DNA of 64,000 nucleotides from Scolanthus callimorphus (lineage: Eukaryota > Cnidaria > Anthozoa > Actiniaria > Edwardsiidae): NCBI GenBank assembly GCA_033964015.1, contig CM066913.1, forward strand, positions 19,553,854 to 19,617,853. Reading direction: 5' to 3'. The notes beneath the pieces were generated by a model that saw only the letters and a program-made list of their open reading frames with translations, was not told where the DNA came from and searched no databases. The translations under genes were made by a program, and so were the position numbers. Positions within the stretch are counted from its first letter, which is position 1. Each line of letters begins with the position of its first letter. Below, in pieces: positions 23,401 through 28,508 of this stretch.

Positions 23401-25572
23401 TATTCTTGTAGGCCTATAAAGAGCGTAACATGTTCATAATGACACAAGCACCCTTGCTCGGTACGATCGCAGACTTCTGGCGAATGATTCTCCAGTACAA
23501 AGCGGGTACAGTAGTGATGCTGAACAACCTTGAGGAAGGCACCGAGGTAACAATTGAAAAACAGTCTGACTTTTGCCCGAAAAGAGCTTGCTAGATAAAG
23601 GTCCATTTCGAAGCAGCTCGTGCTAACAGAAACAATTATGAAGCGAAAAGTAAAGGCTGTGGTAGGGTAGAGGAATGAAATGCGGAATACAGCAAGGAAG
23701 GTTCTGAATTGTGAAAAACAGAGGCCTCTCATGTTGTTGTTATATATCTCTTTCTTGTATTCACCGAATCGAGTTGCCTCTGGCCGCACATTATCACTGG
23801 CTGATAAAATAGTAACGGTCATGTTTCTCTTTCTGTTAGAAATATCCCGAATATTGGCCGACCGAACACGCCGAAATCTACGGCAATATTCTTGTTGAGC
23901 CACTGTCAGTCGATATCTGCGGTGATTTCACTATGAGAAGGATGAAAGTCAGCAGTTACACGGTAGGTGTAGTTAATTAGAACAGTCAACATGACATGTC
24001 ATAATCGTAATCACCATTGTCTTACCCTTCTCTTCTTCCTCCTCACCAGCATCCGATCATCAAATTCGTCCTCCTTCATCCCCCTTTTGAAGTACGAAAA
24101 TACAGTCAACATTTGAACATTTTGTTTAATGTATTGAGAAATTATTACCTCCCTTTGGGCTCTCCCTTTGGCAAAATTCTGGCTACGGCACTCTCCTCCT
24201 CCTCCTCCTCCTCCTCCTTGTTCTCCTTATTATCATCATCCAAGAAAGTCCTGAATACTATTTATTATATGATCATCTGTAACCGTAGCGAGGTCTGTGA
24301 TGTTCTATAATGGTTATGCGTTACTTAGTGCTTGTGCTACCTCAACGTCACCCTATTTCTGTCGCAGGAAAAAGACCACTTAATTGTGCGTCACTTCCAC
24401 TTCCCCAACTGGCCGACAAGTGCGTACCCGCGAATCATCAATCGGTGCTGGAGCTTGTAAATGAGGTGCAGAGGTCACAACAGCAGTCGAAAGGAGCTAA
24501 CCCATCGTCGTACAGTGCAGGTAAAGGATTTCCTATCTTATAGAATTGATCTACGATATGTGTTCTTTGCTCTATTTATGCCATAGCACGTAGAACAATA
24601 GCATAAGCAATAAGAACAATAGAGACCATATGTGTTGATTATCGTAAAATATGACAGGTGAACCTTTAGACCTTTCTAGACAATTGATTTATTGCGCCAC
24701 GGCTACATTCTGTCACCTGATTATCCAACTAAACGCTTAGAGCGCACGCTAAGAAACGGCGATGGCCAAAACACGCCCCACCAATCAACCATGCAAGATT
24801 CTGCTTGTTTGTCCTCGAGCTGCGGTCCGTATGTCTGTAATCACCCTACATGTCAAGCAATGAAGACTTCTTTCACCTTTTTAAATCGAGACTGTTCATC
24901 ATTCTTTTAGAAATATATGTGATCTAAGGAATGTACTGTAGTAAATCTGAAGGAAATGTTATAAAACGAAGCTACGATTGCCAGAATCCATTGTGTTTCT
25001 TGCCATCTTTTAGGCTTGTTTTGAAATCCTTGTTTCTGATATTCAATGGCTCATGGCATTGAAACATGGATAACGCCACTTCTCGCTACAATATGAAATA
25101 CTTTTTGTAATTCCAGTAACGGTACTAGTCGAAGTGGAGTGTTCTGTGCCATCTACTCAGTGCTGGAAAGGCTTAAGCTAGAACAAGTCGTAGACGTGTT
25201 CCAGGTCATCAAGGTTCTACGTATAAAGAGGCCTCAGTCTGTAATCTCTCTCGTAAGTAGAGCGGACGACAACAAGACACACTCCATTGGTGTGACTGTG
25301 CTCACAAATCTTTTTGCAGCGTTTAAAGTCTCAAGTTTTTCAACTGGAGGTTATTTTTGCGTTTTTGAAGCCTACTAATTCAGAAAAAGTAACCTTTATC
25401 GCGACACGGGTTCGACTTTCACAGGCTAGAAGTAGAGGAAGACTAACGAGGATTAGTGCCCACAGTTGTTCTCTTCTTTTCTCCCCAGACCCAATACGTG
25501 TACTGCTATCAGATTGCTCAGAAGTACGTGGATAACTTCAGCGATTACGCGAACTTCACACCAATGGCTTAG
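48..25572 (+). CDS. Gene 1: receptor-type protein tyrosine phosphatase, 5' partial (26 exons spliced)
   Basis: This single-pass membrane phosphatase should remove phosphate from tyrosines of cytoplasmic substrates, with an adhesive FN3 ectodomain. The exons total about 3.95 kb (about 1,315 codons). Seen in order: FN3 domains (48 to 10520), a membrane-proximal module (11015 to 11796), a TM helix (12389 to 12501), the juxtamembrane region, PTP domain D1 (14337 to 17164), PTP domain D2 (21430 to 25572) and a TAG stop at 25570. All FN3 borders are phase 1, typical of shuffled extracellular modules. The N-terminus and signal peptide lie left of the window. Oddities are one-base frame breaks in the exons at 21430 and 24368, an unresolved junction at 11796/12389, and no visible exon for the D2 catalytic cysteine. 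Family assignment is firm; the subtype (LAR-like or other) is not resolved. Confidence 0.93.
390..512. repeat. Degenerate GGATCCC tandem array
   Basis: A short array within intron 1 has about ten irregularly spaced copies of TGGATCCC or GGATCCC. It is bounded by similar outward sequence (aatcggccc and gggccgat), so it may be the core of a small TIR element. The short ORFs on both strands are by-products of the repeat. Confidence 0.5.
835..1020. mobile_element. 186 bp MITE-like inverted repeat (TTTAGTCAAATCACA ends)
   Basis: The left end TTTAGTCAAATCACA is mirrored by TGTGATTTGACTAAA on the right. The interior has smaller hairpins (taggctataa/ttatagccta). It is non-coding. A second small inverted repeat (ataattattcctc/gaggaataattgt) abuts it to about 1098. 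Confidence 0.55.
1181..1356 (-). mobile_element. MITE family B, copy 1
   Basis: This is an inverted copy of the elements at 42681 and 45641. It shares the core motifs GCTCTAATGC, CTCCCAACATCAC, ACTTTATCGGTG and TTGGACCAATCAGAGCG. The internal arms (agcattagagcac and gcgctctaatgct) make it a foldback. It has no coding capacity. Confidence 0.65.
1357..2984. other. Intron sequence without recognised gene
   Basis: This is A/T-rich intronic DNA with a C17-type homopolymer near 1785 to 1800 and an A14 tract near 2120. I see no exon-like ORF with conserved domains, RNA gene or clear element border. Confidence 0.4.
2985..4190 (+). mobile_element. Repeat family F, copy 1 (about 1.2 kb; carries the empty site)
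   Basis: The sequence starts at tatctatactattataat-like DNA and matches the reverse complement of 17704 to 21135, once two later insertions there are removed. A shorter copy lies at 29115 to 29548. An internal duplicated block (about 3030 to 3450 and 3475 to 3830) shares the phrase on cacaaacc(t/a)gaagagaaa. A small hairpin cgtcacttcgtgacg sits near the right end. The A/T-rich terminus and terminal hairpin recall Helitron-type elements, but I see no proof. At 4145 to 4152 it shows the uninterrupted target (AACTTAGG) that is split by the element at 17761. Confidence 0.65.
4240..5910 (-). mobile_element. Non-LTR retrotransposon (LINE) 3' fragment, interrupted by a TTAA element
   Basis: Read on the minus strand, conceptual translation gives the C-terminal part of a LINE reverse transcriptase, including the motifs [57 protein letters not shown] and LKTHLF. 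The 3' side contains A/T-rich tandem repeats of about 63 bp (4436 to 4635) and ends in a (TTA)n tail near 4243 to 4262, as in CR1/L2-type LINEs. Frameshifts show it is dead. The clade is not determined. Confidence 0.8.
4674..5367. mobile_element. 694 bp foldback MITE with TTAA target duplication (piggyBac-like)
   Basis: The ends GGTATGAGTATACCTTTG and CAAAGGTATACTCATACC are inverted copies. They are flanked by TTAA at 4670 to 4673 and 5368 to 5371. Long internal arms (near 4890 to 4990 and 5090 to 5190) are also inverted copies, each carrying a tcccgcacaccctttttt-type stretch. There is no transposase. It sits inside the LINE reading frame, and removing it plus one TTAA restores [12 protein letters not shown] across the joint. 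The TTAA duplication is typical of piggyBac elements. Confidence 0.82.
5911..6548. other. Intron sequence without recognised gene
   Basis: This is the remainder of intron 1 before the FN3 exon at 6549. Small hairpins such as cccttcggggc (about 6027) and a T-rich tract (6531 to 6545) form the polypyrimidine run of the acceptor. No conserved coding sequence is seen. Confidence 0.4.
6549..6848 (+). CDS. Gene 1 exon: FN3 domain
   Basis: This 300 bp exon, phase 1 to phase 1, encodes a whole FN3 domain. It opens [20 protein letters not shown] and carries the core tryptophan (RLTWKLP), [11 protein letters not shown] and the tyrosine corner region [12 protein letters not shown]. The acceptor ttttttttcccttttcag is strong and the donor is GTAAGA. 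N-glycosylation sequons (NTT) suggest an extracellular location. Confidence 0.93.
6849..7896. other. Intron, no gene recognised
   Basis: This 1.05 kb intron lies between FN3 exons. It includes a weak inverted pair (gagaacaatgcttgt near 7158 and attgttctcacaaga near 7228). Nothing else was identified. Confidence 0.4.
7897..8196 (+). CDS. Gene 1 exon: FN3 domain
   Basis: This 300 bp exon, phase 1 to phase 1, encodes [11 protein letters not shown], then [21 protein letters not shown] and YDVALTAST. The acceptor is tctctag at 7896. The donor is the less common GTTAGT at 8197. It was chosen because it gives exactly 300 bp and the phase 1 end used by the neighbouring domains, while the next in-frame codon is a stop. 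Confidence 0.88.
8238..8489. mobile_element. 252 bp foldback element (GCTAAACTAGG ends)
   Basis: The left end GCTAAACTAGG, followed by cacatgtagcgcgcaac, is mirrored on the right by gttgcgcgctacatgtgtcctagtttagc. The interior repeats atgtttcc...gtttagccac motifs in both orientations. No clear target duplication is visible. It starts 41 bp after the preceding exon. Confidence 0.65.
8987..9292 (+). CDS. Gene 1 exon: FN3 domain
   Basis: This 306 bp exon, phase 1 to phase 1, opens [20 protein letters not shown], with [19 protein letters not shown] as the B-C strands and [20 protein letters not shown] as the F-G region. The acceptor is gtttttcag and the donor is GTGAGT. The acidic end DEVEKGTS leads to the next domain. 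Confidence 0.93.
9293..9761. other. Intron, nothing recognised
   Basis: This 469 bp intron contains a short imperfect direct repeat (gcatggacgacag/gcatggacgacat near 9490). No other feature is seen. Confidence 0.4.
9762..9868 (+). CDS. Gene 1 exon: N-terminal half of FN3 domain
   Basis: The exon encodes [20 protein letters not shown] and [16 protein letters not shown], ending in phase 0 at the donor GTAAGT. It is the first half of an FN3 domain split in the C' strand, completed by the exon at 10325. Confidence 0.9.
10325..10520 (+). CDS. Gene 1 exon: C-terminal half of FN3 domain
   Basis: The exon runs from phase 0 to phase 1 and encodes [13 protein letters not shown], then [20 protein letters not shown] and [11 protein letters not shown]. 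It joins in frame to 9868. The donor GTAAGG follows GTTGACG. Confidence 0.92.
11015..11117 (+). CDS. Gene 1 exon: start of membrane-proximal FN3-like module
   Basis: The exon encodes [14 protein letters not shown] and [17 protein letters not shown], ends in phase 2 and uses donor GTAAAA. The motif spacing (W, then NGPI) matches FN3 strands B to C. It is completed by 11532. Confidence 0.9.
11118..11531. other. Intron, nothing recognised
   Basis: This is a 414 bp A/T-rich intron. No feature beyond the splice signals is seen. Confidence 0.4.
11532..11796 (+). CDS. Gene 1 exon: membrane-proximal extracellular module
   Basis: The exon encodes [10 protein letters not shown], then a long insertion, then [27 protein letters not shown] and [14 protein letters not shown]. 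The series YITA, F-VGD, Y-N and RA is the arrangement found just outside the membrane in many RPTPs. It ends in phase 0 at GTAACT. The next exon is uncertain: the strongest downstream exons start in phase 1 while this one ends in phase 0. Confidence 0.88.
12068..12096 (+). CDS. Possible gene 1 microexon before the TM exon
   Basis: A 29 bp segment lies between a strong acceptor (gtctccttcctag) and a strong donor (GTAAGG). Read with one leading base it gives LTYKYVTEN, a plausible stalk sequence. It does not fit the phase of the preceding exon unless one base is missing there. The alternative is that it is intronic. Confidence 0.3.
12389..12501 (+). CDS. Gene 1 exon: transmembrane segment
   Basis: The exon encodes a short Ser/Gly/Thr stalk ([13 protein letters not shown]), then the membrane span [20 protein letters not shown], then AVYIR, ending in phase 2 at GTAATA. 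The start at 12389 (after CAG) keeps phase 0 with 11796. An alternative acceptor TAG at 12374 would start at 12375 in phase 1. The helix and its frame are certain; the 5' border is not. Confidence 0.82.
12502..13121. other. Intron, nothing recognised
   Basis: This 620 bp intron separates the TM exon from its arginine-rich anchor. I see no repeat or RNA gene in it. Confidence 0.4.
13122..13330 (+). CDS. Gene 1 exon: stop-transfer and juxtamembrane region
   Basis: The exon opens [15 protein letters not shown], a basic stop-transfer directly after the TM helix followed by an acidic stretch. It continues with [20 protein letters not shown] and ends SGSFVEG in phase 1. PDYEDTNPL contains a candidate phosphotyrosine site. 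The donor is GTACAT and the acceptor is tttcttta-g. Confidence 0.9.
13527..13702 (+). CDS. Gene 1 exon: juxtamembrane helix preceding PTP D1
   Basis: The exon runs from phase 1 to phase 0 and encodes a Ser-rich linker, then [20 protein letters not shown] and [12 protein letters not shown]. This is the helical lead-in (the wedge region of RPTPs) just before the catalytic domain. It joins directly to KLPAG in the exon at 14337. Confidence 0.9.
14014..14250. mobile_element. Repeat family J, copy 2 (CCCCTGGAATTTCC array element)
   Basis: The left end cattggctgattgcattttt and ccgcaccgggtcgaggacc match the element at 54214. The interior is a C-rich degenerate array with unit ccccctggaattttcc. The right end (gatgcaaccattg) is only a weak mirror of the left. 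It is intronic and lies about 90 bp upstream of a D1 exon. Confidence 0.6.
14337..14418 (+). CDS. Gene 1 exon: PTP D1, KNRYANI motif
   Basis: The exon encodes [20 protein letters not shown] then RYANIIA, the start of the PTP fold including the phosphotyrosine-recognition lead KNRY. The acceptor CAG at 14336 has a good branch-like tctaatgac about 20 bp upstream. The exon ends in phase 1, splitting the Tyr codon of AYD. Confidence 0.9.
14758..14834 (+). CDS. Gene 1 exon: PTP D1, DYINAS motif
   Basis: The exon encodes [20 protein letters not shown] and NASYLN, from phase 1 to phase 0, with donor GTACGC. DYINAS is an invariant element of the PTP core. Confidence 0.95.
14835..15187. other. Intron, nothing recognised
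   Basis: This 353 bp A/T-rich intron holds only splice signals. Confidence 0.4.
15188..15227 (+). CDS. Gene 1 exon: PTP D1, KKYIATQG
   Basis: This 40 bp exon encodes [13 protein letters not shown] plus the first base of Gly, with donor GTATAG. The motif Y-I-A-T-Q-G-P is standard for PTP domains. Confidence 0.92.
15403..15500 (+). CDS. Gene 1 exon: PTP D1, DFWRMIW motif
   Basis: The exon encodes [20 protein letters not shown] and [13 protein letters not shown], from phase 1 to phase 0, with donor GTACGC. It forms the helix and strand preceding the E-loop. Confidence 0.95.
15501..15851. other. Intron, nothing recognised
   Basis: This 351 bp intron has no recognised repeat or RNA gene. Confidence 0.4.
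15852..15968 (+). CDS. Gene 1 exon: PTP D1, KCHQYWPD region
   Basis: The exon encodes [20 protein letters not shown] then [21 protein letters not shown]-x-x-Y-W-P is the canonical E-loop motif. The exon is phase 0 to phase 0 with donor GTAAGT. Confidence 0.95.
16341..16495 (+). CDS. Gene 1 exon: PTP D1, WPD loop to VVHC
   Basis: The exon encodes [15 protein letters not shown], which keeps the catalytic aspartate of the WPD loop; the usual following His is Lys. It then encodes [12 protein letters not shown] and AGPIVVHC, reaching the catalytic cysteine. It ends in phase 2 at GTATGG. Confidence 0.95.
16496..17028. other. Intron, nothing recognised
   Basis: This 533 bp intron splits the HCSAG codon series. 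No repeat is recognised. Confidence 0.4.
17029..17164 (+). CDS. Gene 1 exon: PTP D1, P-loop arginine and Q-loop
   Basis: The exon encodes [20 protein letters not shown] and then [20 protein letters not shown] and QTD. With the preceding exon this gives the complete [10 protein letters not shown] signature and a Q-loop glutamine, so D1 has all the residues needed for catalysis. It ends in phase 0 at GTAAGT. Confidence 0.96.
17761..19799. mobile_element. TIR element E, copy 1, 2,039 bp, TAA target duplication (PIF/Harbinger-like)
   Basis: The ends GGGACGTGTCATTATTTA and TAAATAATGACACGTCCC are inverted copies. TAA occurs at 17758 to 17760 and again at 19800 to 19802. Both subterminal regions are arrays of gggagggtcctaattttttt-type units. 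No transposase ORF is visible. The second copy is at 49362. The pre-insertion sequence is at 4145 to 4152. A 3 bp TWA duplication is characteristic of the PIF/Harbinger superfamily; the assignment is inference. Confidence 0.82.
18681..19542. mobile_element. Inner inverted-repeat element inside E copy 1
   Basis: TGCACCAGTCAATTGACA at 18681 is mirrored by TGTCAATTGACTGGTGCA at 19525. The left interior repeats ggggatttaacac and agggaatttaac units. The same pair bounds 50252 to 51110 in copy 2, so the inner element entered E before E multiplied. Confidence 0.7.
20369..20650. mobile_element. 282 bp TIR element G with a 71-base G tract, TTA target duplication
   Basis: The ends GGGGTGGACCATTAGAAATT and AATTCTAATGGTCCACCCC are inverted copies. 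TTA flanks at 20366 to 20368 and 20651 to 20653. Positions 20389 to 20459 are all G. The rest is an array of roughly 35 bp units, each with an A8 to A10 run followed by attcttgc-like sequence. The ORFs of polyglycine or polyproline are artefacts of the G tract. Confidence 0.78.
21430..21578 (+). CDS. Gene 1 exon: D1-D2 linker (one base short)
   Basis: The exon starts in frame as [19 protein letters not shown], the canonical end of D1 and start of the linker. The 3' part reads in another frame as [13 protein letters not shown], the canonical lead into D2. The exon is 149 bp where 150 is needed. An extra A in the A4 run at 21520 to 21523 would give a smooth fit. The donor is GTTTGA. A true frameshift is possible, but intact splice sites and the similar cases elsewhere favour a sequence error. 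Confidence 0.85.
22021..22120 (+). CDS. Gene 1 exon: PTP D2 start
   Basis: The exon encodes [20 protein letters not shown] then [13 protein letters not shown], from phase 0 to phase 1, with donor GTAAGT. KNR is kept, but the usual Tyr after the NI(L/M)P motif becomes Leu at the next exon. That tyrosine recognises phosphotyrosine in active domains. Confidence 0.9.
22121..22627. other. Intron, nothing recognised
   Basis: This 507 bp intron has no repeat or RNA gene that I can identify. Confidence 0.4.
22628..22698 (+). CDS. Gene 1 exon: PTP D2, DYINASF
   Basis: The exon encodes [20 protein letters not shown] and SFAD, from phase 1 to phase 0. It is the counterpart of the D1 exon at 14758, with the same intron phases on both sides. 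Confidence 0.94.
22699..23411. other. Intron, nothing recognised
   Basis: This 713 bp intron is crossed by minus-strand ORFs of 116 and 192 codons that show no domain similarity. I treat them as chance. Confidence 0.4.
23412..23546 (+). CDS. Gene 1 exon: PTP D2, [15 protein letters not shown]
   Basis: The exon encodes [20 protein letters not shown] then [20 protein letters not shown] and EEGTE. It spans what D1 divides into two exons (15188 and 15403). It is phase 0 to phase 0 with donor GTAACA. Confidence 0.94.
23840..23962 (+). CDS. Gene 1 exon: PTP D2, YPEYWPTE region
   Basis: The exon encodes [20 protein letters not shown] and then [19 protein letters not shown]. It is the counterpart of the D1 exon at 15852 with the same phases. 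The donor is GTAGGT. Confidence 0.94.
23963..24367. other. Intron, only a CTC microsatellite
   Basis: This is a 405 bp intron. Apart from the CTC run I see nothing. Confidence 0.4.
24193..24218. repeat. (CTC)n microsatellite
   Basis: A short trinucleotide run lies in the intron between D2 exons. Confidence 0.85.
24368..24520 (+). CDS. Gene 1 exon: PTP D2, altered WPD loop (one base short)
   Basis: The exon starts [20 protein letters not shown], so the WPD aspartate is Thr, as in inactive D2 domains. Continuing in that frame hits a stop. The next frame gives [19 protein letters not shown] then SSYSAG, which is correct for the family. The exon is 153 bp where 154 is needed, and an extra C in the C3 run at 24427 to 24429 repairs it. 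It ends in phase 1 at GTAAAG. Confidence 0.87.
24521..25116. other. Intron that should contain a missing D2 microexon
   Basis: The preceding exon ends after Gly in phase 1 and the next begins at Ser in phase 2. The strand and cysteine between them (PI-VHC in relatives, about 22 bp) are not encoded by either. I searched this 596 bp by eye for a matching microexon with GT/AG borders and found none. Confidence 0.5.
25117..25252 (+). CDS. Gene 1 exon: PTP D2, degenerate P-loop
   Basis: The exon encodes [20 protein letters not shown] then [20 protein letters not shown] and SL. The P-loop reads NGTSRSG where active domains have AGVGRTG. The Q-loop glutamine is replaced (QSVISL aligned to IHMVQTD). 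It ends in phase 0 at GTAAGT. Confidence 0.93.
25489..25572 (+). CDS. Gene 1 terminal exon: D2 C-terminus and stop
   Basis: The exon encodes [20 protein letters not shown] then ANFTPMA and [12 protein letters not shown] is the classic closing helix of RPTP D2. The acceptor ctcttcttttctccccag is strong. The 3' UTR follows. Confidence 0.95.
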   Translation, partial: TQYVYCYQIAQKYVDNFSDYANFTPMA

Positions 25573-25769
25573 TTCCACGTACCTCCACGAGAACTGCAGA
25601 ACTCCGTCGATTCTATGAAAGAGTCTCATCGAAACGTCGATAGTCGCCACATTTCCCTTGTTTCGTGATTGTGAATCCAGTATGCTTTCAGACATACCAG
25701 CTTCTGCCGACTTCTAAGGAGTCCTATCAACCAATAGCGCTATGCACAGTTTATCGACATGTCATTCTA

Positions 25770-26009
25770 GAGCGGATTTCACATGACCAATCGCAATTGA
25801 GTAACACTAGCCAATTAGAATCAAGAGAAATCACGACTTGCTCCTAAATGGCTTTTTTCTCAGCCAATTGCAAGCCGAACCAATTACTAAGCAATTACAG
25901 AATTGTATTTACTATCGAATTTGATTGGCTGAGAAAAATGAGTAGCCAATGAGAACGCAAAGCAATCGCAATTAAATAACAAGTCTTGACAGTCATCTAA
26001 AATCCGCTC
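25770..26009. mobile_element. MITE family A, copy 1, 240 bp, TA target duplication
   Basis: The ends GAGCGGATTTCACATGA and TCATCTAAAATCCGCTC are inverted, with TA on both sides (25768 and 26010). It is about 90% alike by eye to 58956 to 59207. It begins about 200 bp after the gene 1 stop and may lie in the 3' UTR, where its ATTAAA could act as a poly(A) hexamer. It is non-coding; the TA duplication suggests a Tc1/mariner-type source. Confidence 0.82.
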
Positions 26010-26237
26010 TAATGCTAATGTGCCAACCGTAGATTGAATGGTCACCCTTTGTTAGCCCTCTAAGGTTTGAGTTTGTTAATTAATAGGCCAGAACTGATGT
26101 AAACATCAAATTTGAGAAATGCGCGTGAAAACTGAATATACATTATATCTTTGCCACTGCTGTTGATCACTAAATATTGTATGTAAGATTCTTTTTTATA
26201 TATATTTAGTACTTTTTATTTGATAATACTAGTAATA

Positions 26238-27546
26238 CAGGGTCCTGAAGGAGGGGTCCCAATCCCGTTTCCCGGCCGTTTTTTTTTCGCAAAATCCCGT
26301 TCCAGTAGGTAAAATCCCGTTCCCGTAGGACCAGTCGGTGAAATCCCGGCACACGAAAACTGTGATGTTAAATTGAAATTCCTGCTTTTATCGGTACTAT
26401 CTCTTGGTTCTGTAGGTTTTATTGTTCATGCACGCCACAGATGACGAAATTGTTATTACCGCAACCAAATGACGAATTGCTATGCTTGTAATGGCGATTT
26501 CTTTCCAACATAGTGATTGTCCGCCAGGCCTATCACTATAAAGGCTTTTCGTGATCCCCCTATTTGAACTAATGGATATATTTTACATGAATTTCTCTTC
26601 TGTTGCGCGTGAAGCGCGCTTTGTTTTAATTGATAAACGAATTTCATCAGGCCTCAGAAAAAAGGTAGATGAACATTGCATTTTTTGTGTGCCTGTAGTT
26701 TGTATTCTTCGTGCACGACGCAAATGACGAAATCGTCATATTTGCGGCCCAAATGATGAATTTCTATGTTTGTAACGTCGATCTCACGCTTACGGGCTTC
26801 TTTCGAACATAGTAGTTGCCTGCCAGGCCGATCACTGGAAGACTTTTCGCGGGGAGTTTGTTTTTCCTCGCCAAGATACAAATGTTCTTGTAACGGGCAT
26901 TCCATTTAAACGGCACGAGCATATTGTCTTCGTTTGCGGGAGATCTCAAACGCAATATTACATGTTTCTTCCTTATGCGAATTTTTAACGTATTGAAAGA
27001 AGAGAACTGATATAGAAATTGCTGGAATAACTCCACAGGAAATTTCTTGTGATCCCCCCTTCCAGGGCTTCAGGTTTCGAGAGTTCCCCCCTTTCGCTCA
27101 CCCCAAAATGAAATGATCCTCTGCCCGTATGATATCTCGTCCTCAATTTTGATACAAAAGATATATCATACGATTCTATTCAAAAGTGTTTCCGCCGTTT
27201 TGAAAATGCCTATGCCAAGTTATCAAACCGTTGACCAAAACCTCGCAGATTCCGAGGGACCAAAGAAAGCAAAACGAGGGCCTTAATTTAGAAGGGGTGA
27301 GAAGTGAAATTCTATTTTCAGGTAGCCTGCTGTTAGGATACTCTAAACAGTCTTAAAATGCGAAAAATGATATAAATTGACGATTTTTATTAGGATATAC
27401 AAGGAGAGATTTGAAAAATCTCGTTCCCGTCGAAGCATCTTGATTCGATTCCCAGTAGACAAATCCCGTTCCCGGTAACCCAAATCCCGTTTTCCCGGCC
27501 TAAAAAAGGCGAATCCCGGCTCTCGTTTTACCCCTTCAGGACCCTG
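26238..27546. mobile_element. 1.3 kb TIR element K (CAGGGTCCTGAAG ends)
   Basis: The left end CAGGGTCCTGAAGGAGGGG is mirrored by CCCCTTCAGGACCCTG on the right. GTAATA occurs at 26232 to 26237 and at 27547 to 27552. Both subterminal regions are arrays of aaatcccgttcccgta-like units. No transposase was found. The ends resemble hAT termini, but those make 8 bp duplications, so the superfamily is open. Confidence 0.72.
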
Positions 27547-27597
27547 GTAATAGTATTACAGTATTGCATTTTTCACCGTCATATAATCATATAATTA

Positions 27598-27708
27598 CCC
27601 CCCCCCCCCCCCTCTCCTCCTCCCTGAGTGTTCTGGTATCGTGATAGTTTATATATATATATTTATATATATATTTATATATATATTATATATATATATA
27701 TATATATA
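27598..27708. repeat. Poly-C tract followed by (TA)n microsatellite
   Basis: About 15 C at 27598 to 27612 is followed by a TA-rich dinucleotide repeat from 27648 to 27708 with occasional TTTA interruptions. Confidence 0.9.
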
Positions 27709-27711
27709 CCA

Positions 27712-28066
27712 GAAAAGGACCCGTCACTCTGTGACGGCGGGAAACGAAAAGATAAAAGACGTCTGTATTTAAATTTACGGGTTGTTGATGGTGTTGGGTA
27801 ATGGCTAGGAAATCGCCTTCCCCATGCCGAAATAAATCAGTATTGTTTGGAAACAAAACTTCATGCGCATCATTCGCCGTTGTTTGGCCCTGGCTATGCA
27901 CTGGTCTCCCTGTGGTGTCTCCTTTTTGGCGCGAAAATTACGCACGGGCGCGAATCAGTCGTATTTGAATAACATCAAAAAACAACTGAGTTCACAAATA
28001 GAATCTAGCATTGTGGCTAAATGCAAACAACACTGCAGTTTTGATTTCTTTTCAATGGCAAAGGCG
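27712..28066 (-). repeat. Diverged relative of repeat family F
   Basis: A hairpin cccgtcactctgtgacgg near the left edge and gcactggtctccctg followed by aaaattacgcacg match segments of family F (4050 to 4180 and 17725 to 19910). Identity is clearly lower than between copies 1 and 2. Confidence 0.45.
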
Positions 28067-28067
28067 A

Positions 28068-28508
28068 ATAGGCCTTTATCACGCAATATTGATTATTAAT
28101 ATATAATAGTTATCAGAAAATGAAACCCAGTATTCAATTCTACACATCCATATTAGTAAAATTGCAAAGTTTGGTGAAGATTGCTTGAATACTGACTGAG
28201 ATATGAATTTTCAAAACTGCGTATTCTGGCTTATTTTTTACAAGAAATGTATGGGAAGATAAATCGAAACGAGGCTGGACGGGCATCGATGCCCGTCCAG
28301 CCTCGACTTGACGTATTTGCCCATACATTTCTTTGTAAAAAGTAAGTCAGAATAGGAAGTTTTTAAAATTCATATCTCAGTCAGTTTTCAAGTAATTATT
28401 TTGAAACTTTGCAGTTTTACTAATACGGATGTGTAGAATTGGAAACTGGATTTCATTTTCGGATAACTATTGTATATTATTAATCAATATTGCGTGATAA
28501 AGGCCTAT
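28068..28508. mobile_element. 441 bp near-perfect palindrome
   Basis: The whole segment folds on itself about a centre at 28287/28288 (gggcatcgatgcccg). The outer ends are ATAGGCCTTTATCACGCAAT and its mirror. The arms are about 220 bp and differ at a scatter of positions, mostly on the outer side. There is no coding sequence. It could be a foldback transposon or a snapback of two tail-to-tail copies. Confidence 0.8.

Noticed and set aside
23459..23472. Possible micro-intron in D2 (gtacgatcgcag after CTCG)
   Set aside because: It begins GT and ends AG at the place of a D1 intron, but 12 bases is far too short to splice, and retaining it gives the conserved GTIADFWRM sequence in frame.
23325..23903. 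192-codon minus-strand ORF
   Set aside because: It runs antisense through two well-supported D2 exons and shows no domain motifs.
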